Of a stretch of DNA of 64,000 nucleotides, positions 1-8,696 are shown in pieces (position 1 is the first letter of the stretch; each line of letters begins with the position of its first letter). The position numbers and the translations under genes were made by a program. This DNA is from Porphyromonas sp. oral taxon 275 (GTDB lineage: Bacteria > Bacteroidota > Bacteroidia > Bacteroidales > Porphyromonadaceae): positions 186,001 through 250,000 of the forward strand of contig NZ_CP072333.1 of the NCBI RefSeq assembly GCF_018127745.1. Reading direction: 5' to 3'. Below the pieces are notes generated by a model, which was given only the letters and a program-made list of their open reading frames with translations, was not told the origin of the DNA and searched no databases.

Positions 1-164
1 GGGATATGCTTAAAGTCTTCGCATTGTTTGCTATCCCATTCACTTGTCCCAATGACGGGCTGTGGCTCTTCGAGTAGATCTCTCGACCGAATGATAAACG
101 CGGATTCGGGCCCATCGGGCTTGTGCATCTGTATATGCCAGTACTTGTCGTGTTCGCTTCCCAT
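1..164 (-). CDS. N-terminal part of an unidentified protein, cut by the window edge
   Basis: An open frame begins at an ATG whose first base is 164 and runs without a stop for 54 codons to the left edge. The peptide starts MGSEHDKYWHIQMHKPDG and later contains the stretch VIGTSEWDS. A TACCTTTG promoter box on the same strand at 196-203 lies about 32 bases upstream of the ATG and supports this start. The segment is clearly less GC-rich than the neighbouring genes, which hints at an acquired gene. The opening resembles from memory the N-termini of some McrB-type or EVE-like restriction and defence proteins, but this is only an impression and no function is assigned. Confidence 0.55.
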   Translation of the reverse strand, partial: MGSEHDKYWHIQMHKPDGPESAFIIRSRDLLEEPQPVIGTSEWDSKQCEDFKHI

Positions 165-195
165 ATTCAGAAGAGATGTATATGTAATCCATGGA

Positions 196-203
196 CAAAG
201 GTA
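196..203 (-). promoter_or_regulatory. Promoter -7 box for the partial gene at the left edge
   Basis: On the minus strand this reads TACCTTTG, a match to the Bacteroidota -7 consensus TANNTTTG. No clear -33 TTTG is seen at the usual 19-20 base spacing. Confidence 0.4.
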
Positions 204-331
204 AGGATAATTGCTTGTTCCCTTCAGAGGATATAAGGAGGGTGTATGATGCTGCGCTCTGAGCCTGCTGCGTCTTGAGGCAAAAGGAGAGGCGAAGGCG
301 CTTGAGCGGAGTGCAAGCATAGGGGCGCGGC

Positions 332-440
332 GTGAGGGATATCGGTGGGGCGGCTGAGGGACATCCGTGGCGGCCGTGAGTGACGTCAGTCGGGCGGCTG
401 AGGGATATCCCTCAGAAAGGCTCAGTGATAAGGGGGAGCT
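332..440 (+). repeat. 22-bp palindromic repeat array, GC-type, locus A
   Basis: Four units start at 334, 356, 378 and 400, exactly 22 bases apart, and a degenerate fifth starts at 422. The fourth unit is the perfect 18-base palindrome CTGAGGGATATCCCTCAG; the others have the same left half and a varied right half. The array ends in GATAAGGGGGAGCT. It lies in the 546-bp gap between the left-edge gene and the end of the M16 protease gene. The same element occurs at six other intergenic sites in the window. Confidence 0.9.
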
Positions 441-614
441 AGCTTCGCGGCAAGGTGTAGCCAGCTCAGAGACTAGGGGCGGCGAGCTTAGCACTTGGAG
501 GCCGCGAGTTTAGTGCTTGGAGGGCAGCTAGCTTCGCGCCTTGGGGGAGGGGGCGGGGAGCTAAGGCCCAGCGGCGGGGTGGAAAGGTCTAGCGGCGACA
601 AGGGGACTAAAGGA

Positions 615-651
615 CGAGCGCCCCTCCAGCATCGGGCTGGAGGGGCGCTCG
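615..651 (-). terminator. Terminator of the M16 protease gene
   Basis: A perfect 16-base-pair stem (615-630 with 636-651) with a five-base loop is followed on the minus strand by TCGTCCTTTAG. It lies about 60 bases past the stop of the M16 gene. Confidence 0.75.
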
Positions 652-709
652 CGTCGGAAGTGCTGTGCGGCGTGGGCCTAGGGGCTAGGCTGCGGCGCTA
701 GAGGGAAGG

Positions 710-3565
710 CTACTTCTTAGGCTCGATGGACTTGAAGTAGATGGTGATGCGGTCCTTAGCCTCTATGAGCTGCTTGGCCAGAGCCTGCACCTCGGCGGGC
801 GTGATGCTCTTGCGCACCTGGTCGAAGTCCGTCACGAGGTCCAGTCCTTGGCCGTAGTAGTGGTTGAGCTGACTGAGCCAGTAGCCATTGCGGCGCAGGC
901 TCTCGCTGTGCTCCTTCTCCATGTTCTTGATCGCCTTGTCGAAGTAGTCCTGGCTGGGACCGTTCTTGGCGATGTCCTCAAGCCCGTGGAAGACGAGCGC
1001 GTTGAGCTTCTCTACCTTGGTGGGCTCGGTCTGGAACTGGACCGTCATCGAGTAGTAGGGCTGAGGGTAGCGGCCTAGCGAGACATTGGCGCTGACGCCG
1101 TAGGTGCCGCCCTCGTCCTCGCGGATCGTCTTCGTGTAGAGCTGGTCGAGGATAGAGGAGAGCGTGGAGGCGATGAGGATACCCTTATGGCTGTAGGTGC
1201 TGGGCGCCGAGAGGGAGTTCACCGCGATGCCCGTGGGGGTAGCCATCTCCTTACTGTAGAGCTTGGTGTGCGTGCCGGGGATCGCTCTGACGACCTTATC
1301 GTAGGGCGCCTTGTGCTGCACCCCCTTCTTGACGGGGAGCGAAGCGATGTAGCGCTCTACCAGCGGACGGAGGGTAGCCTCGTCGATATTCCCTATAAAG
1401 TAGTAGGTGAAGCCCTCAGCCGTAGCGAAGCGGCTGTGGTGGAGCTTGAGCACACGCTCGTAGTTGGCCTCCTTGACCTCTGCCTCGGTGAGCGGATAGC
1501 GCTCGGGGCTCTTGGGATAGAGGAAGCGGGAGATGGAGTCACCGAGGGAGGAGAGGGGATTGGCCTTAGCTGCCTGCAGGCCTGCGAGGGTCTGCTCCTG
1601 CCAGGTCTTGAAGGCCTCCTGATCGGCGCGAGGTGCGGTGATCGAGAGGTAGAGCAGCTGGAGCATGGTCTCGAGGTCCTCCTTGGAGCTGGAGCCACTG
1701 ATGTCGTCGTAGAGGTTGGAGACGTTCGTCGAGACGGAGGCGATGCGGCCGGCCAGAGCCTTGCCGAGGGCCGTGACGTCGAACTTCCCAAGGCCTCCGA
1801 GGTCGGAGAGCTGGTTCAGCAGCTTCTTGTCCAGCGGGCTGGCCGTCATCGAGAGGCTACCGCCACCGCGCTGGGCGCTCATCAGGATCTCGTCCTCCTT
1901 ATAGTCGGTCTTCTTCAGGACGACGCGTACGCCATTGCTCAGCGTCCAGATGGTGGAGCCGTACTTCTGGTCCTTCAGCTCCTTGACGACCTTGCCCTTC
2001 ATCGGTAGCTTATCGAGGAGCTTCTCGTTGCTGACGGCTTCCTTGAGGGGCTCGACCTGCTGACGGATGCCCGTCTCGTAGGCGGCGAGGAACTCCGCCT
2101 CGGTGGGGATCTTGACGCCGTCCTTCTTGACGCTCGAGAGCATGAGCACGAGGTTGTCCTCCGTCAGGAGCTCGGCCAGCGCGCCATTGATCTGCTCGAG
2201 CGTTATCTGCTCGCTCATCTTGCTGATGAGGTCGTAGTAGGTGGGGATGTCCAGCAGGGTGCCACCGTCGGTGAAGTAGCTGACGTACTCCTCTGCCCAA
2301 GCCTTGTTCTTGCGCTTGTTGCGCTCGTTATAGAGCTTCTTCACGTTGACGAGGTATTCCTTGCGGGCACGCTCGTACTCGCTCTTGTTGAAGCCGTACT
2401 TCTTGATGCGGACCATCTCGGCCGTCAGCGCCTTGAGGGCGGGCTCCCAGGCACCTTCCTTGAAGGCAGCGCCGAAGCCTGTGGCGTCCTTGGTCTTAGC
2501 CAGGCCGAAGAGCGGGCCTATATCCATCGAGGCACCGAGGAAGGGTGCGTTAGGCTTCTGCGTGATGTCGCCGAAGCGCTCGTTGGCCATGGCGGTGATC
2601 ATGTGCTTGACATAGCGCATAGCCACGCCGAGGATGCTGGCGCGGATCTCGGGGGGCGTCACCTCCTGCTTGTACGTGATGCTCAGGAGGTTCTGCGTAG
2701 CCTCGGGGTCGGAGGCTATGGCCACGATGGGCTTGTCGTTGTTCTCTACGGGGACGTAGACGCGCTCAGCAGCTCCCACGGGGGCGGGGATATCGGCGAA
2801 GAGGCGCTTGATGGAGGCCTCGACCTCGTCTACATTGATGTCCCCGACGATGACCAGCGCCTGCTGGTCGGGGCGGTACCACTTCTTGTAGTAGTCGCGC
2901 AGCACCTGGTAGGGGAAGTTACGGACGATGTCCATCTTACCGATAGGCATGCGCTGGCCGTACTTGTTGCCAGGGAAGGTGAGCTCGAGGAGGCGCTCCT
3001 GATTGCGCGCGTCCCCGCTGTCACGGCTGCGCCACTCCTCCTCGATGACGCCGCGCTCGGCGTCGATCTCCTTGTCCTCTAGGCTGAGGCTATTGCTCCA
3101 GTCGTGGAGGATGAGGATGCAGCTATCCACGACGCTCTTGCGTGGGACGGGGATGTTCATCAGCGTGTAGACGGTCTCGTCGAAGCTGGTATAGGCGTTG
3201 ATGTTGCTTCCGAAGCTGGCGCCGATGCCTTCGAGGAAGTGGTCAATGCCCTTGCCGGGGAAGTGCTTCGTCCCGTTGAAGGCAATGTGCTCGAGGAAGT
3301 GCGCCAGTCCGCGCTGGCTATCCTCCTCCTGCATCGAGCCGACGCGCTGGACGATGTAGAACTCCGCGCGCGCCTGGGGCTCGGCATTATGGCGGATGAA
3401 GTAGCTCAAGCCGTTGGGGAGCTTACCCATGCGCACGGCCGTATCAAGGGGCAGGGCAGGGATGCTCTGGGGGGCTTGCGCTCTGAGGGGAGTGACCCCG
3501 CTGAAGGTGGCGACTCCGAGGGAGACCACCGCGAGGAAGGTCAGAATGCGCTGTTGTAGCTTCAT
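710..3565 (-). CDS. M16 family zinc metalloprotease (pitrilysin/insulinase type), exported
   Basis: This 951-residue protein has a signal peptide (cleavage near residue 30) and the inverted zinc motif HFLEH at about residues 89-93 that defines the M16 family; the third zinc ligand is probably a glutamate in the ERGVIEEEW segment near residue 173. The length fits the two-lobed form, in which an active N-terminal M16 half is joined to an inactive C-terminal M16 half. Such proteins degrade peptides in the periplasm or at the outer membrane and suit an asaccharolytic, peptide-fermenting organism. The gene stands alone with its own promoter box at 3623-3630 and a strong hairpin terminator at 615-651. 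Confidence 0.9.
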   Translation of the reverse strand: MKLQQRILTFLAVVSLGVATFSGVTPLRAQAPQSIPALPLDTAVRMGKLPNGLSYFIRHNAEPQARAEFYIVQRVGSMQEEDSQRGLAHFLEHIAFNGTKHFPGKGIDHFLEGIGASFGSNINAYTSFDETVYTLMNIPVPRKSVVDSCILILHDWSNSLSLEDKEIDAERGVIEEEWRSRDSGDARNQERLLELTFPGNKYGQRMPIGKMDIVRNFPYQVLRDYYKKWYRPDQQALVIVGDINVDEVEASIKRLFADIPAPVGAAERVYVPVENNDKPIVAIASDPEATQNLLSITYKQEVTPPEIRASILGVAMRYVKHMITAMANERFGDITQKPNAPFLGASMDIGPLFGLAKTKDATGFGAAFKEGAWEPALKALTAEMVRIKKYGFNKSEYERARKEYLVNVKKLYNERNKRKNKAWAEEYVSYFTDGGTLLDIPTYYDLISKMSEQITLEQINGALAELLTEDNLVLMLSSVKKDGVKIPTEAEFLAAYETGIRQQVEPLKEAVSNEKLLDKLPMKGKVVKELKDQKYGSTIWTLSNGVRVVLKKTDYKEDEILMSAQRGGGSLSMTASPLDKKLLNQLSDLGGLGKFDVTALGKALAGRIASVSTNVSNLYDDISGSSSKEDLETMLQLLYLSITAPRADQEAFKTWQEQTLAGLQAAKANPLSSLGDSISRFLYPKSPERYPLTEAEVKEANYERVLKLHHSRFATAEGFTYYFIGNIDEATLRPLVERYIASLPVKKGVQHKAPYDKVVRAIPGTHTKLYSKEMATPTGIAVNSLSAPSTYSHKGILIASTLSSILDQLYTKTIREDEGGTYGVSANVSLGRYPQPYYSMTVQFQTEPTKVEKLNALVFHGLEDIAKNGPSQDYFDKAIKNMEKEHSESLRRNGYWLSQLNHYYGQGLDLVTDFDQVRKSITPAEVQALAKQLIEAKDRITIYFKSIEPKK

Positions 3566-3622
3566 CTTCTCTCTGTTCTTAGATTAGGTGATTACTAGGA
3601 TGCTTTAGCTGAATTATACCAG

Positions 3623-3630
3623 CAAATGTA
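3623..3630 (-). promoter_or_regulatory. Promoter -7 box of the M16 protease gene
   Basis: On the minus strand this reads TACATTTG, a TANNTTTG match 58 bases upstream of the start codon. No convincing -33 element is visible. Confidence 0.4.
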
Positions 3631-3758
3631 GTGCAAATTTCGCTCTCCTGCACTGCCTTAGGCCTTGGGCGGTGGCGCGCCTCGGGTGCGGGCCTCGGCC
3701 CGAGGCTGTCTCCGCCTCGAAGGTGGCTTGCGAAGAGGAGCTAAGGGGCTCTAAATAA

Positions 3759-3801
3759 GAGGCCTCCTCACCTAGGGCTATGCCCGTGGCGAGGAGGCCT
3801 C
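3759..3801 (-). terminator. Terminator of the NCS2 permease gene
   Basis: Arms GAGGCCTCCTC (3759-3769) and GAGGAGGCCTC (3791-3801) form an 11-base-pair stem, followed on the minus strand by a TTATTTAG stretch, just past the stop of the permease gene. Confidence 0.7.
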
Positions 3802-3825
3802 ACTGCGCTAGACGCTAGGGGGCGG

Positions 3826-5127
3826 CTACATCATGATGTAGCGCAGCACCAGCAGCGTCGAGACGATGTAGAGGGTGAGGGACACCTGACGCCACTGCCC
3901 ACTCAGGAGCTTGACCAGCGTGTAGCTGATCAGTCCGAGGGACATGCCCTCGGCGATGTTGTAGGTCAGCACCATCGTCAGCACGGTGATGAAGCTAGGC
4001 ATCGCCTCCGAGATATCCATGAGGTCGATGTCCTGAATGGAGCTCAGCATCAGTACCCCCACCAGCACCAGCGCGCCCGTAGTGGCGGCCGAGGGAATGA
4101 GCAGGAAGAGCGGAGCTAGGAAGAGGGATACGACGAAGAGCCCTGCTGTGGCCAGCGCGGTCATCCCCGTACGGCCGCCCTCGGCGATCCCCGCACTGCT
4201 CTCGACGAAGGTCGTCACCGTCGAGGTGCCGCAGACAGCCCCCACGGAGGTCGCTACGGCGTCGGCCAGCATGGCCTCCTTGATGTGGCGCACGTTGCCC
4301 TCGCTGTCCATCATCTCCGTCTTGGCAGCCGCTCCGATGAGCGTCCCGACGGTGTTGAAGATGTCCATGAAGACCAGGGCGAAGATCGTCAGCGCCATAT
4401 CCAGATTGAGCAGCGCAGCGAAGTCGAACTGCAGGAAGGTCGGGGCAATCGACTTCGGCAGCGATACGGGCACGAAGCCCTCGGGGATCTGAGTCACGCC
4501 CATAGGGATACCGATGAGCGTGCAGAGGATGATGCTGTAGAAGAGCGCCCCACGGACGCGCAGCACCATCAGCACCGCGCTGAGGATGATCCCGATGACG
4601 GCCAGCGTAGCCACGGGGGTGAAGGCGCCGAGGGTGACGAAGGTCGCCTCGCTGGCGACGATGATACCTGCATTCTTGAGCCCGATGAAGGCGATGAAGA
4701 AGCCTATCCCCGCCGAGATGGCGAAGCGGAGGTTCTTCGGGATGCAGCGCACGATCTGCTCGCGGATGTTGAAGACGGTGAGGAGGATGAAGATGATCCC
4801 CTCGACGAAGACCGCCGCCAGTGCGGCCTGCCAGCTGTAGCCCATGCCCATGACGAGGGTGAAGGCGAAGAAGGCGTTGATCCCCATGCTGGGGGCCTGG
4901 GCGAAGGGCAGCTTGGCGAGGAAGGCGATGAGCAGCGTCCCGATGGCCGACGCCAGAGCTGTGGCCGTGAAGACAGCCCCCTTGTCCATTCCCGTAGAGC
5001 TAAGGATGTCGGGGTTGACGGCTAGGATATAGCTCATCGTGAGGAAGGTCGTCAGACCTGCCATGAGCTCCGTGCGGAGCTTATACTTCGTGGGGTCGAA
5101 GCCCACGAGGCGGTAGAGTGCTTGCAT
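3826..5127 (-). CDS. NCS2 family purine permease (adenine/guanine/hypoxanthine type)
   Basis: This 433-residue inner-membrane protein has about 12-14 hydrophobic segments and the start MQALYRLVGFDPTKYKLRTE, typical of the AzgA/PbuG/AdeQ branch of nucleobase-cation symporters. The family imports hypoxanthine, guanine or adenine with protons. It is the last gene of a same-strand cluster with a Tsx-like outer-membrane channel and a uracil/xanthine-type permease, so the three probably act together in nucleobase salvage. Substrate choice within purines cannot be read from the sequence. Confidence 0.88.
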   Translation of the reverse strand: MQALYRLVGFDPTKYKLRTELMAGLTTFLTMSYILAVNPDILSSTGMDKGAVFTATALASAIGTLLIAFLAKLPFAQAPSMGINAFFAFTLVMGMGYSWQAALAAVFVEGIIFILLTVFNIREQIVRCIPKNLRFAISAGIGFFIAFIGLKNAGIIVASEATFVTLGAFTPVATLAVIGIILSAVLMVLRVRGALFYSIILCTLIGIPMGVTQIPEGFVPVSLPKSIAPTFLQFDFAALLNLDMALTIFALVFMDIFNTVGTLIGAAAKTEMMDSEGNVRHIKEAMLADAVATSVGAVCGTSTVTTFVESSAGIAEGGRTGMTALATAGLFVVSLFLAPLFLLIPSAATTGALVLVGVLMLSSIQDIDLMDISEAMPSFITVLTMVLTYNIAEGMSLGLISYTLVKLLSGQWRQVSLTLYIVSTLLVLRYIMM

Positions 5128-5196
5128 GTACTGCTGGTGTGTGCTAGATAGGATAGGGCTCCTAGCGGCTTAGCCCCCGTGGGGCGATCCGCTAGG

Positions 5197-5904
5197 CTAG
5201 AAGGTCCACTTGAGCGCTAGGGTAGGATTGATGATGGTCTTGTCCATAGCGGCGAAGTTGCTGCTGATCTCTACCTCGGTGCCGACGCTGAGGCGGAAGG
5301 CAGGGTCTACGCCTGGGAGCTTATTGAGGTTGAGCCAGAGCTGGGGCTCGGTGATGAAGATGGTGGTATTCTTCCCCGTGACGAAGTGGCGATCCCCCCA
5401 GAGGTCGGCGAAGCCATTGAAGGTGCAGAGGCCGCCTGCTAGATGGAGGTACCAGGTGCCCGTCAGCTGCCAGGAGTCGGGTCTGTCCTGACGTGCCAGA
5501 TACTTGTACATAGGCGTCAGGGTGAAGCCTGCCGAGTAGTCGCGGCGGTTGTAGGCATAGGTCAGCCCCGCCAGATAGGCATTCTTGTAGCTGAAGCTAT
5601 TGCTTAGCCCGCCGTTGTACTCCAGATGCAGATTGAGGGGGAGCTTGCCGAGGCGGAACTCACGTGAGATCTCCCAGTAGGCCGAGGTCACCCCCTCGCG
5701 GCGGTAGTCCATATCGACGAAGAAGAAAGTGTTCCCCCACTTGTCGGCGCGGAAGAGTTCGACGGTTGTCGTCAGCTGGGGGCGCTCGGCCTGATCCTGG
5801 CCGTTGAGCTTGCGACCGAGGTCGTAGTGTAGCTGTACATTCTGTGCCGAGAGGCTCCCGAGGGAGAGGAGCGAGGCGGCGGCGAGCAGGTAGTGCTTGA
5901 TCAT
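5197..5904 (-). CDS. DUF5020 family, Tsx-like outer-membrane channel
   Basis: This 235-residue protein has a clear signal peptide (cleaved after SLSAQ) and a mature part rich in alternating aromatic strands ending in LKWTF, as expected for a small 12-strand outer-membrane barrel with a terminal phenylalanine. The segment WGNTFFFVDMDY matches what is known of the DUF5020/Tsx group, nucleoside-specific channels. It sits between two nucleobase permeases on the same strand, 69 bases upstream of one and 55 bases downstream of the other. This supports the inference that it lets nucleosides or nucleobases across the outer membrane. Confidence 0.75.
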   Translation of the reverse strand: MIKHYLLAAASLLSLGSLSAQNVQLHYDLGRKLNGQDQAERPQLTTTVELFRADKWGNTFFFVDMDYRREGVTSAYWEISREFRLGKLPLNLHLEYNGGLSNSFSYKNAYLAGLTYAYNRRDYSAGFTLTPMYKYLARQDRPDSWQLTGTWYLHLAGGLCTFNGFADLWGDRHFVTGKNTTIFITEPQLWLNLNKLPGVDPAFRLSVGTEVEISSNFAAMDKTIINPTLALKWTF

Positions 5905-5959
5905 ACTATTGCTTGATTAGTTAGTTGATGCGTCCGTATATATTATGGAGTACTGTCCC

Positions 5960-7171
5960 CTAGGCCTCGGCTCTGTCCTCGGCGCGCTCGGGGAGGATGA
6001 GGTTCAGCAGGACGGCGATGATGGCCGAGAGGCCTATGCCGGCCATGGAGAAGCTGCTGAAGTGCAGCGCCGCACCGCCGATCCCCGTGGTCAGGGTCAC
6101 GGAGATGATGACGACATTGCGTGCCGAGTCGAGCTTGACCTTGCTGTGCAGGAGGCTGGAGATGCCTGCCCCAGCGATCGTACCGAAGAGTAGCAGCATG
6201 ATGCCCCCGAGGATGGCCTGGTCGATGCTACGCAGCAGCGCGCTGACCTTCCCGATGAGGGAGAAGATGATCCCCGTCAGCGCGGCGATGCGGAAGACCA
6301 CGGGATCCGTCACCTTCGTCAGCGACATGGCGCCCGTGACCTCCGAATAGGTCGTCACAGGAGGCCCTCCGATGAGCGAGGCGAAGAGGCAGGCCAGCCC
6401 ATCGCCCAGCATCGTGCGGTGCAGGCCGGGGTCCTTGACGAAGTTGTGCCCCGCTACATTATTCACCACATAGACGTCGCCGATGTGCTCGATGACGGGG
6501 GCGATCGCCACGGGGATCATATAGAGGATGGGGCGCCACTCGAAGCCCGCGGGCAGGATGAACTGCGGCAGGCCGAACCATGCCGCCTCCCGCACGGGCT
6601 GCAGATCTACCTCGAAGAAGAGCAGATCCACCACGTAGCCTACCACGATCCCGAGGAAGATCGGGATCAGCTTGACGATGCCACGCGTGTAGAGGGTGAT
6701 GATGATGGCCGTGACGAGCGAGACGACCGCGAGTGTCCAGTTGGTCTCGGCCATCTTGACCGCGGCCGAGGAGAGCGATAGCCCGATGAGCATGATGATG
6801 GGCCCAATGACCACGGGAGGGAAGAGCCGCGTGATGAAGCGTGTGCCGAAGGCGCGGATCAGGGCTGACATGAGGAAGTAGACGAAGCTCACCCCGATGC
6901 AGCCGAAGAGCGCCCCAGGCAGTCCGTAGAGCTCTGTCGCGCTGATGATGGGCGCGATGAAGGCAAAGCTACTGCCGAGGAAGATGGGTACCTTACCCTT
7001 GGTCACCAGATGGAAGAGGAGCGTGCCGACACCGGCGGAGAAGAGCGCAGCCGAGGGGTCGAGGCCGATGAGTAGCGGTACGAGCACCGTAGCGCCGAAG
7101 GCTACGAAGAGGTACTGCACGCCCACGACGCCCTTACGCATAGGGCTGAGGCTCGTAGTGCTTGGGTTCAT
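5960..7171 (-). CDS. uraA: Uracil/xanthine permease (NCS2, UraA type)
   Basis: A 403-residue polytopic inner-membrane protein of the UraA/PbuX branch of NCS2 symporters, which import uracil or xanthine with protons. The frame is open further upstream, but the ATG at 7171 giving [19 protein letters not shown] is preferred because the preceding residues are not membrane-like and the promoter box at 7201-7208 lies between the two possible starts. The segment [18 protein letters not shown] carries the glutamate expected for proton-coupled substrate binding in TM8. Uracil is the likelier substrate, but xanthine cannot be excluded. Confidence 0.88.
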   Translation of the reverse strand: MNPSTTSLSPMRKGVVGVQYLFVAFGATVLVPLLIGLDPSAALFSAGVGTLLFHLVTKGKVPIFLGSSFAFIAPIISATELYGLPGALFGCIGVSFVYFLMSALIRAFGTRFITRLFPPVVIGPIIMLIGLSLSSAAVKMAETNWTLAVVSLVTAIIITLYTRGIVKLIPIFLGIVVGYVVDLLFFEVDLQPVREAAWFGLPQFILPAGFEWRPILYMIPVAIAPVIEHIGDVYVVNNVAGHNFVKDPGLHRTMLGDGLACLFASLIGGPPVTTYSEVTGAMSLTKVTDPVVFRIAALTGIIFSLIGKVSALLRSIDQAILGGIMLLLFGTIAGAGISSLLHSKVKLDSARNVVIISVTLTTGIGGAALHFSSFSMAGIGLSAIIAVLLNLILPERAEDRAEA

Positions 7172-7200
7172 GCTATGATGATGTGATGGGGTTACACTGG

Positions 7201-7230
7201 CAAAAGTACGGCAAATCCCTCTATCCCAAG
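7201..7230 (-). promoter_or_regulatory. Promoter of the nucleobase transport cluster
   Basis: On the minus strand TACTTTTG (7201-7208) matches the -7 box, with a TTGG (7227-7230 region) 18 bases upstream as a -33 candidate. It precedes the uraA start at 7171 by about 30 bases. Confidence 0.5.
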
Positions 7231-7506
7231 CACGCCCCCGCACTGCTGCCCCCCTGCTGTCCGCCGCGGCTATCCTCGCCGTACAGCCCCCCGCACCCTT
7301 GTCCTAGCGCAGGCTTCTAGGGGGGAGGCGGAGCGCTACCTGCTGAGGTGCCCTGCCCCAGCGGGGCGTAAGGGGGCTAAGGCGGACAGCCTGCCCGCAC
7401 CGAGCTCCGACGGGTGGGGCGGCGAGCCGACGTAGACGCCTTCCCGAGCCACCACAAGAGCCTCGGTCAGCTGTAACAAGAGGCTTGGCGAGCTGCCGCA
7501 GGGCGC

Positions 7507-7628
7507 GCGCTGGGTAAAGTTATATTACTTCTTGGGAAAAGTAATATAAGTTCTCGGCAATTCTTATATAACTTCCCGCAGAAAGTTATATAACTTTTCC
7601 CCAAATATGATATTACTTTTCCCAGCGC
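7507..7628. repeat. 22-bp palindromic repeat array, AT-type, copy 1
   Basis: Five AT-rich palindromic cores resembling GTTATATAAC start at 7519, 7541, 7563, 7585 and 7607, exactly 22 bases apart. The array is bounded by a 14-base inverted repeat with one mismatch (7507-7520 and 7615-7628, GCGCTGGG at the outer end). Just outside lie CTTATCCCTCAG (7631-7642) and GAGGGACGGCA (7649-7659), which resemble units of the GC-type arrays. A second copy with the same period is at 48233-48370. No reading frame crosses it. Confidence 0.88.
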
Positions 7629-7709
7629 CCCTTATCCCTCAGCTCGGCGAGGGACGGCACCCAGCTCGGCGCCCCTTAGCAGAGGCGGCAGCCCGAGGGG
7701 TAAAAGAAG

Positions 7710-7744
7710 AGCGGCCGCCCAAGCCTAAGGCTCGGGCGGCCGCT
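7710..7744 (-). terminator. Terminator of the coiled-coil protein gene
   Basis: Arms AGCGGCCGCCC (7710-7720) and GGGCGGCCGCT (7734-7744) pair perfectly, with further pairing in the loop, and the minus strand then reads CTTCTTTTA. It is just past the stop at 7772. Confidence 0.75.
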
Positions 7745-7771
7745 GTATGTAGGGCCTATTCAGCGTAGGGT

Positions 7772-8680
7772 CTAGAGGACGAAGGCCGAGTGTCCGATGA
7801 GGTTGCCATCGGCGAAGAAGCGGATCTGATAGGTGCCGCTCTGCAGGCTCTCCTCTACCGTCCAGTACATGCTGAGGGTCGTCTCCTCGCCGTTGTACTC
7901 GATCTCGCGGCGGATGGAGTAGGGGATCTGCTTGCCCTCGAAGGCGAAGCTGCCTGCGCCGGGCTTCACCAGGAGCTCATCGTTGGGCTGCATGATGCGG
8001 CAGTAGATGGTCTTGTTGCCGACGGCTGCGGTGACGTTCTTGGCGATGGTGAACTGGATGCTGAGCGTCGTGATCTTTCCGATGTGCTTCGTCCGCTTAT
8101 TGCGCTTGTCGAGGGGCGTGACGCTGATGGCCGTAGCATCGAGCTTGGCGGCGAGCTTCACGCGACTGGTCAGCTCCTCCTTCTCGCCCGCCAGCTGCTG
8201 GGCGTGGCTGGTGGCGCGCTCGTAGTTGGCCTTGACCTCGCTGTTCTCAGCGCGTAGTCGGGCGTTGGTGGCCTGTAGGGAGTCGATCTGCACGACGTAG
8301 GTGCGCAGGACATTGCGGAGGGTCGAGACCTCGCCCTCGAGCTGGGAGATGCGCTTGGCACTGGTAGCCTTATTGCTCTTGAGTTCCTTCTGTAGCTGCT
8401 CTACCTTGGCACGCTCGGCCAGGATCTGACTGATCAGCGAGTCGGTCGCCAGCGAGAAGCGCTGCTCACCGCTCTGGCCAGAGGAGAGCTTCTGATACTG
8501 GATGTCGTACTCGGCGGCGAGCTTCGTCAGCTCCTCCTGCATACGGTCCTTGGACTCCTGCGCTAGGATCTCGGTCTGCTCGGTGAAGGTGGCACGCTCG
8601 CGGCGTAGGATGAAGACGAAGCTGACGATCAGGGCGATGATGACGACGGCGGCGCCTATGATGACGGTCTTTACTTTCAT
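7772..8680 (-). CDS. Membrane-anchored coiled-coil protein with C-terminal beta domain
   Basis: This 302-residue protein has one N-terminal membrane helix (residues about 5-25) with no cleavage site, then a long charged coiled coil (about 30-180), then a beta-rich C-terminal domain (about 190-302). The topology suggests an inner-membrane anchor with the rest in the periplasm. I recognise it only as the kind of conserved Bacteroidales protein usually left as hypothetical. It is followed by a strong terminator and is read in the same direction as the exported-protein gene 16 bases upstream, so the two may share a transcript. Confidence 0.7.
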   Translation of the reverse strand: MKVKTVIIGAAVVIIALIVSFVFILRRERATFTEQTEILAQESKDRMQEELTKLAAEYDIQYQKLSSGQSGEQRFSLATDSLISQILAERAKVEQLQKELKSNKATSAKRISQLEGEVSTLRNVLRTYVVQIDSLQATNARLRAENSEVKANYERATSHAQQLAGEKEELTSRVKLAAKLDATAISVTPLDKRNKRTKHIGKITTLSIQFTIAKNVTAAVGNKTIYCRIMQPNDELLVKPGAGSFAFEGKQIPYSIRREIEYNGEETTLSMYWTVEESLQSGTYQIRFFADGNLIGHSAFVL

Positions 8681-8696
8681 TGAATGGCGTGAAGAA

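Noticed and set aside
332..440. CRISPR array
   Set aside because: The period is 22 bp with degenerate palindromic units and no unique spacers of about 30 bp; no cas genes are present.
495..701. A 68-codon Gly/Arg-rich open frame
   Set aside because: It crosses the terminator hairpin of the M16 gene and has low-complexity content; not a gene.
1187..2008. A 273-codon open frame antisense to the M16 protease
   Set aside because: No recognisable domain or promoter; it shadows a conserved gene.
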